Assembly: GCF_037975245.1 (NCBI RefSeq)
Contig: NC_092574.1
Location: 24,121,713 to 24,185,712 of the forward strand
Source: Apostichopus japonicus
Taxonomy: Eukaryota; Echinodermata; Holothuroidea; Aspidochirotida; Stichopodidae
Direction: 5' to 3'
Length of the DNA stretch: 64,000 bases
The translations under genes and the position numbers were made by a program. Shown here piece after piece: positions 56,531 through 64,000 of the stretch. A model generated the notes under the pieces. That model did no database searches, was not told where the DNA came from, and was given only the letters and a program-made list of their open reading frames with translations. Positions within the stretch are counted from its first letter, which is position 1, and each line of letters starts with the position of its first letter.

Positions 56531-59500
56531 ATATAAAGTTTAGCGACTGCTTTATATCAGCTACATCACAATGGGTGGGGACCCAGGTGTGTTGACCAAA
56601 ATTAAACTAGATCACATAGAAAATTGCTTAGGAAGGTATTAACATCATATTTCAACTTCAGGCCATGCTTCTAATGATTATTTTACTGCCTGGGGTACTT
56701 TTCTCATAAATGTCTGGGCTTACAAATTCAAACCCTTTTGGCAAACCAAACTGTTAGAAATAAGTAATTAGGGAGACTGTTTAGCAATAAATTGTATCAC
56801 TTTGACTAAAAATGTTCATATTATTAGGAGTGTATTGATGAACAAGAATTGATATAAAAAAAATACAATAATCATAAAAACAAACACACAAAGTGCTCAT
56901 AACATTGATGGGAAGGTCTGGGTTTTTTCTTTCATAACATATAAACTGTTGGTCAAGATTGGCAACATCAAAAGACCCTTTGGACAACCCTTCAACAAAT
57001 CATACCTTGTATAAATTGCATGAATCGTTTCCAGAAGTACAGTTTCTGAGGTCAATGTGCACTTCTTTAATTGGTTCAAGTTTAAGGCTAAGAACTGAAT
57101 TGATAATCACCAGTGCATATTACGTTAGTCTAATTTTATTCCATATCTCATATTACAATGTTCAGTAAAATAAACATACGGCCAAACCGCTTTGTCAATA
57201 ACGCTATACAAAATGTCCTACAGAAATCTTTCTAGGTACATTGGCTTAGTAAATATGGACATTAGTCAATTGTCTTCGCTCCTTCAACTATAAGGCGGAA
57301 AGTTTGTTTAGTCTAACTGCAATATATATATCCATTCAACTACATTTGCATTCAATCAGGAACTAGATTTATGGTTACTGAGAATTAGATACAAAAGTCA
57401 ATGTATGTACCTTAAACCCTACATTTTGCAGACAAGACCTTACGACTTATTTACTCATCAACCAAATTATTTTAATGATTTATCAAACTCACTGATACAA
57501 TAAGACATCCATCCTTTTCATCACAAGATTGAAAAGTTATGATGATTAACCAACCGATGCAATTAATTTAAAGGGAATAAAATCAGGGCAGTTTTATCTC
57601 TTTTTTCTTTTATTCTGTCTCTCTCCACCTCTATCTCCTCTCTCTCTGTTTAAGAGATGTTACCCCGCTGAGCAAACAATGACAATGATGATAAACACAT
57701 GTTAGCCTTCGAACGGCAAACAGAAGGCAACAAATACAGACCGACTACCAAAGTAATCGTTAGCAGTTTAACATAACAACAAAAAGATTCATTACTTTAT
57801 CTATTTTATGCATTTTGCTTTCATTTTGATTGTTACCAACCTGCAGTTCAACTCCCAAGGTTTTTGTTCAGAATATAATTTTTCAGCTTGGTTAACTCCC
57901 TTAATTTGTGTGATGTTTGTTTAAGTGTTAAACGGAATAATATTTGTGGCAGTGCACAATACCCCGACTAGTAGGAGTTATTTTTACAGCCTAATTTGTG
58001 ATCAAAAGATCAGAGAGATAGATAGGTTAAGAATAATATACTATGACTACATTGGCACAAACACACACCCAAAAAAGGAACCATGCCCTTAAAAAAAAAA
58101 TTGGAGGGGAAATTAATACCTAAATGCTTTTGAAAACTTCAATAACAAAAAAATGATCCAAATGGGAGTCAATACCTGAAGAGAAGAAATGAATTTGATT
58201 GACAAAAATGGAACAAAGTAATGACTGCTAAAGAAAGAGATATAATCAATAGGGCACTAGAAAAAAAACACAACATCAACAAAATAACAATAATAGCATG
58301 CATTTGTATTGTATTGTGGTCAATATGTGCCAATTATTATTACTTTGTTAATACTTCAAAATTTGCATCAATGAAGATGGCTTGTGTTATCATAATTCTC
58401 CGGGCGAATGGATCGGGGATGGGATGAAAGGGTTGGGGAAGACTTTGTTATGCCCTGGAAAGATTGATAAAAATAACTTCTCATTTACCAAAGTCAACAT
58501 TATCAATATTTGATCAATTTTATCATATAGTTTTCTTTTGCATTCACTGTAAATTTATTTATACAAAAGTGTGAAGTTAGACAAATCTTCAAAATGTTGC
58601 ATTCACAAACACAAAAGTCTTTTCTTGATATTTTCTATTTTCCTGGGGGGGGGGGGGGAAAGGGAAGGGGGTTGCTTTTCATTAATCATTTCCAAATCCT
58701 GTATCAATAGTTGCAAACATGTTCAAGTCTGTGTTCAATTTTTTTTTACACTACTGTTCGGTAAATACATTTATACTGTAAAGCACAATGCACATAACAT
58801 ACTCAGTAGGTACTATATACAAATACACTTAAAAAAAAATCATAAACATATATATACTGTTCAATGCATAGTGTAGGTTACAATATTCTCACTATAAACA
58901 GTTTTAGCCAGTGCAGTAAAAATTGTGCAATGGTTACTTTTAGTCAGACACATAAAGTAAATATTTATCCCGTATCTCATCGCAAAATGCTATGTTAAAT
59001 GGGCAAATTGCTATTCAAGTGCAACGATGCATAGTAGTTATTGTACAAAGGGAACCCAGAGAACTAAAAATGTGACAAATTGCATAGACTTCAAATCTGT
59101 TATGTAAAATATGAACATAAAATAGTTCCCTGGTACGTACTCATGTTTTGCGTAACTTGCTGATCAGAATGGAGAAAATTCAGATACTGATCTGAGTATT
59201 GACCCTACAGCTACCATATTTGTAATCTTCTGGAAATTTATTACAAAATGATTTGCATACATTAATTCTCCTAATTAATTTATTTAATTCTCCTTTAATC
59301 CTGAATCCCCGTCTGCTCTGATATCAGTGTTCTGTTTATTTGTTTGTTCTTAAAAGAGGCCGATATTTCTAATACATAAAGACATGGATTATATATATAT
59401 ATATATGTGAAATTCTGCTTGGACTTAGGCAAGCATATACAGTACTCCAAACCTGTGATACTGACCTTGTAAACACAGTTAAATGTAATCCAACCTGCTG

Positions 59501-60110
59501 TTTTCCAAGCCCTTGCCAAAAAAAAAAAGGTTTGTCAACAAACATCTTCAAACTTATGTTGGGAATAAGAATGACCCTTGCCTCCTTAAAACCATCAATA
59601 ATATTTAAAGCCCTGATGATAACATCAAGTTTGACAAATTGTCTGAAATAAGGGATCAGGATTGCTTACATAAAGTAATTAAGTTATAATGATAAACTGG
59701 AAATTCAAAGGTTACTCACAGAGTAAACACGCAGCATGGTTGTACCACGAATCTCTCAAGTACCTTAACAAAGTGACAATGTGAATAAAAGACACTGCCA
59801 TATATATGTAACTGATATGCAAGGTGGACTTTACGATGTTATCATTTATACTGAGATATGGCTTAATATAATTATGCATGTACAGTGAAATGTGTCTCTT
59901 TCGAAAATGGCGAACAGACTTTAAGTCAATCATGATTCATGTACATATGTAATGAATATATGTCAGTGTTGTATCAAGTAGTTCCTCATTCTTTGCTTGC
60001 ATACAGTATGGAATTAATTTCTCAGAAACCAAAACAATTTACTACAATTTTAATTTTCACAACATTGTTATTACTATTTAAATGCCCTAAGGGGGTGTTC
60101 CATCATTCTA

Positions 60111-60111
<1 letters not shown>

Positions 60112-60160
<49 letters not shown>

Positions 60161-60200
60161 TACATACATTGTATATATATGTCTATACTATATATATACA
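60112..60200 (+). repeat. (TA)n microsatellite
   Basis: Alternating TA with catacataca interruption. Confidence 0.95.
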
Positions 60201-63200
60201 TTTATATATGACTATGAGTGGCCGTTACATTGGAAGTTATAGCATAATTTAGGGATGGGGAAGGAAGGGGATACCACTGACTTTACTGGCTACAACAGCT
60301 GTCTCAGCTGACCCGTTTTATCACATCTCTACCACCTTTGCACTCATTCCCACCACCCCCTCCCCTTCCCACCACTGCTCAATCAACTTTTTCAAGCCTA
60401 TCTGTACACACAACCCTAACACTATCTACAATTGGCTGACAGCCATACTGTAGGTACAATATGATTTATGGCTGTCTGTCTCCCTCATTGGAGATTTCAA
60501 ATATAGATTGCCAAAGAGTACCCATGGTATCAGTGTGGACTTCACAACAGAGATTGCGAGTGCAGACTGCTATATATATATATAACAGGAATGATCTTAG
60601 TATGGTTCTGTTAATGGTGACAGTGAGTGAGTGAATGCTGTCAGGTGACCTTTGGAATATGGTTAAAGATGAAAATGGAAACTTCAACTGTTTAGTGGTT
60701 TTATTCCTTCTGTATCTTTACTGCTCATACTTGAAGCAAATGATTTAATAGAGATTCCAGCCACATACCATTTTAACTCAGAGCGGGAGCGTTAATCATT
60801 AATCCATAGACCTGTCTGTCTAAGAGCAAGGCCAGGAATTTTCTATTTACTTTGGCTTACTTGTATTTAATCAGTTGGTAAATGTGTAGTTGAGTTGTTA
60901 AAACTAATAGAGCACTATATATATATGCTATTGCATTGTAATTGCTCAAGATCATTGAGGGTACAAAGATATACAGCAGTAAAACTAATATGCTTGTATG
61001 GAGTTTATGATATCTTGGGTTTAGTAGCAATTAAGTTGCTATTCTTGATACGAGTTGTATGTGTCGGCCATCTTGTTTCTTTGTTGTTTTTTTTGTTATC
61101 TCCTGTACATTACAGAAGGTTTCTTCTTGCTGGCACAAATCTATCATGTTTCCAAGGCACAGACAAGGTTGCAGCAATATTCATAGCACACTGAATGGCA
61201 GAAAATGCTACAGAATCTGGTGAATACTAGATTTTGGTGTGGTGCAAATTTGGTGTGGTTCCAGCAGGCGTCTAACCAACCAAACAAGTAGTTCTAATTG
61301 GGTAGACTAGTAATCTTAGATGAGAAAAAGTACAAGTAGGGTAGCTACAGATCCATTAATCTCCCTTACCCCTCCCCCCTCTCCCATCCCTACTTTAAAC
61401 ACATCCTGCTACTGTTTACCAGGTATGTTCTCTACCTTTGCCTAATTCCCCTCCTTCTGGACATCTGTAGTGCTGTAAAGGTAGTGTACATGATAACTCC
61501 TTCCTCTGATCACCTTATAGCTCCCAATTAGGTTTATTAGTGCCCCTATTCCTTCATCCTTACAGAGGGTACAACCAAGCATATGCTCTTCCCCTTTCTC
61601 CAACCACTCCCCACTCACCCCCCCCCCCTATCTCACCAACTTTATACAGTAGGTTCAACCAAGTGTATATGGATCCTCTTGATCCCATTCTTCAATAAGG
61701 ATAAAACTCTTTCAAAAGCCATAGAATGCACAATACTTGCGAGAAGAAAAGTATGCATTACAAATTTCATCCATAGAAAGAAGGGATTGGGAGTTGTAAT
61801 TAGTCTTGATTAGAAGTATACCAACTATAACTGTAGCTGGTGTGAATCCCTAGTTCACTGTTCTGTTGCTACGGAGTGTTGCCTATTAATTCGGTCTTAC
61901 ATAAGTTGTCTGTCGATAAATTATCAATCATTTTTTTTTTCAATTATCAATCATGGGTAAAATACAACCCATATCAATTCAGTTCATGAATTTGATTATA
62001 AATAGGATATGTTATAGTTAAGAAAACTAAGTCTTCAAATTTACTGAATCTTGAATAAAGTCACAAATTTTATCAAATATATCCAAATGTTTACATGCGC
62101 ATATAATAAAATTTTATGAAAAGTGGCTCCATGATGATTAGACTTTTAGGAATCGAAGAGATTCATTCATAATTCTTAACACTTATGGTTCATTGGGTGA
62201 ATCTATAAATCTTAAGTCCTGGGTAATTATTATTTTTTTCTCTGTTAAGCAGCTGTGGTAAAAACTAAGCCTGAAATTGGTCACAATTAAGTTACACAAA
62301 CAGTTTGGTTAAACTAAATACGATCTATAGTATTCCGTACTATCAGTTCCTGTAAGATTCCTTTCTCAGCGCATCTATACCGTGATAAATTCACGAGAGA
62401 GATGTGTGTCCAGTAACAACAGCAACATCATTGCTAAACCAACTTCTTTCACAAAGGAAATCCCTATCTCTATTCATTTTATTCCTTTTCCTGTTAAGAT
62501 TGGCTTGCTAATAGTTCCATTCACATCCAGGTCAACTCTTATAGTAGGAGCTTCCAGTTATTACCAGGTGGTGTACATAAGTAAATTTTCAGACACAGGG
62601 TAATCAAAATTAAAACATTCAACTTTACAAGAGATTTCGAGAGCAAAACAAAAGACGGATAAAAAAGGGTGAACTTTAGAGAACTAGGCATTCTAACATT
62701 TCCCTTTCTTCCTGTTCAATGGGTACTGGCTTTTGCAAACACATTTATTCCAAATTTAACAGTTGACTTCTACCCTGTAAAAACTTCCATCCACCATTTG
62801 GTAATTTAATTATTTTCGATTGACTGGGTAAACAAAGGCTATAACAGCTTTACAAATCTCTGTATCCGTAACCCAAGCAACTTCGGATTGTAACTGTTAT
62901 TGATCCACATGTTGGTTGATTCTTTTTTTTCTTTTTTTTTAAAAGTAATTTCTACAATTGGCCAGGCTACCGACTGTAATGGACGCAGGGATTGCCCTGT
63001 TTTATGGGAAAGAGGTACAGTGCAACTACAAGCACTGGATCATTTCCACTATTACAACAATGGGTAAATTACATACTCTCCCCTTGCATATACTGTTGTA
63101 GAGGACAAACTTTGGAAGTATTTAAATGTAAACTACTACACTAACGGATAACGTCCCTGTATGAATAAGTGACATCACCACAGAAGCTGTCGAGCTGAAA

Positions 63201-64000
63201 AGGAAGTTGTTTCTGAAGAAAATTTGCACGCCAATTCATTTAAGTATAAAATTGTAAAAAAAAGAATCAGTAAAGGAGGAAAGAAAAAGAAATCCAATGA
63301 CTCTTTTGAAAGCAGACTATTGACCAATTTGTTTTCTATCTAACTTTATCTATCATCTGCTATATAATGCAGTGACAATTGAGGAATATATATACACAAA
63401 AGAAAACACAATTCCACTTCAAAATCAAAGTTGAAGGCTGATCAATCAGAAAGGTAACAAAACTGCAAATTATATTTATAACAGTGAAATTCACCTCAAG
63501 GAGCATTTATCTAACGTAATTTAAAAAGGTAAATTTTTACCTTTTTAGCACCATATTAGCCGGTTTATTTTCTTCGGGAACAACAGCTAGTCTTCTTTGA
63601 GATGGGGAGAGGTGGGGGGGGGGGAGGGATGGTGACTTAGATGTAGATTTATCAAACTCAAACAGTAAAAATTGTAATGAAGGCCTCTACAGTGGCATCA
63701 AAAACATAATTTGAATGAATATAGCCGGTTAATGCTTCAAAATAACATATTTTAGGGGGCTATCATTTGGGTTTAACAATGTAAAGTTTAAGGCTTGGTA
63801 AAAATGTGGGGGGGGGGGTTGGATTCCATCGTTCCTGTTATTCTGTATTATATATACTCACAGTAATTAATAAACAGCGAAATTTATTATGAAAAATAGA
63901 AAAAAAAAAGTGAGTGTAAAAATACTGTCCACTACACTAGAAGTTTCCCCCTCGGTTTGACATTAAACTCGGTTGGGTTTGCATTTTCAGTCTCTCATGT

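Larger units (their letters stand above)
40202..64000. other. Probable long 5'-side dach intron, gene-poor
   Basis: The first visible dach exon enters in phase 2, so upstream exons must exist, yet no Dachbox-N coding sequence was found here on the minus strand. The interval holds minisatellites (41497-42475, 45200-45420, 45890-46500, 55690-56530), (TA)n tracts, a MITE-like element (48207-48553), a hairpin with SINE copy 3 (50805-51132), many poly-G/poly-C runs, and a few weak ORFs. Conserved regulatory elements are likely given the locus, but cannot be identified from one sequence. Confidence 0.55.

Noticed and set aside
40202-64000. Dachbox-N (Ski/Sno-type) exons
   Set aside because: I looked on the minus strand for the conserved segments before SRPGRPPKR and for a donor in phase 2, and found none; they are probably beyond the right edge.

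Overview
The window is eukaryotic, from an animal genome. Both recognisable genes are split by GT-AG introns, the DNA is AT-rich with long gene-poor stretches, and it is full of minisatellites, (TA)n tracts, poly-G/poly-C runs, a tRNA-derived SINE family and small inverted-repeat elements. The protein families (a dachshund homologue, and a WSC/TSP1/mucin-WxxW extracellular protein) fit a bilaterian. A marine invertebrate deuterostome such as an echinoderm is my best guess, but that is inference, not proof.

Layout. (1) 121-7602, minus strand: nine phase-compatible exons of a large secreted or cell-surface protein that runs off the left edge. Domain order is signal peptide, PAN/apple-like, EGF-like, TSP1, WSC, WSC carrying a Thr-rich insertion, mucin-type WxxW carrying a Thr/Asn-rich insertion, WSC, then the start of a further domain. 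The visible 2676 nt make exactly 892 codons. (2) About 7.6-17.0 kb: intergenic DNA plus the probable 3' UTR of the next gene, with a striking 796-bp foldback element at 8853-9648 and several minisatellites. (3) 17027-40201, minus strand: eight phase-compatible exons of a dachshund (DACH) homologue, from the SRPGRPPKR segment through the conserved C-terminal Dachbox-C coiled coil to the stop codon. Its introns hold large tandem arrays. (4) 40202-64000: most probably one long dach intron, because the N-terminal Dachbox-N (Ski/Sno-type) exons are not visible and should lie to the right of the window. It has minisatellites, hairpin elements and scattered weak ORFs.

The two genes are not evidently functionally linked. 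Dach is a nuclear transcription cofactor of the retinal-determination (Pax-Six-Eya-Dach) network. The other gene encodes an extracellular glycan- or mucus-associated protein. The most notable observations are the domain architecture with mucin-like insertions inside two disulfide-rich domains, the foldback element whose arms are built of tandem repeats, a small transposon inserted with an 8-bp target duplication into a hammerhead-like motif, and several dach splice sites embedded in unstable or ambiguous sequence (a C17 acceptor tract, a triple CAG acceptor).
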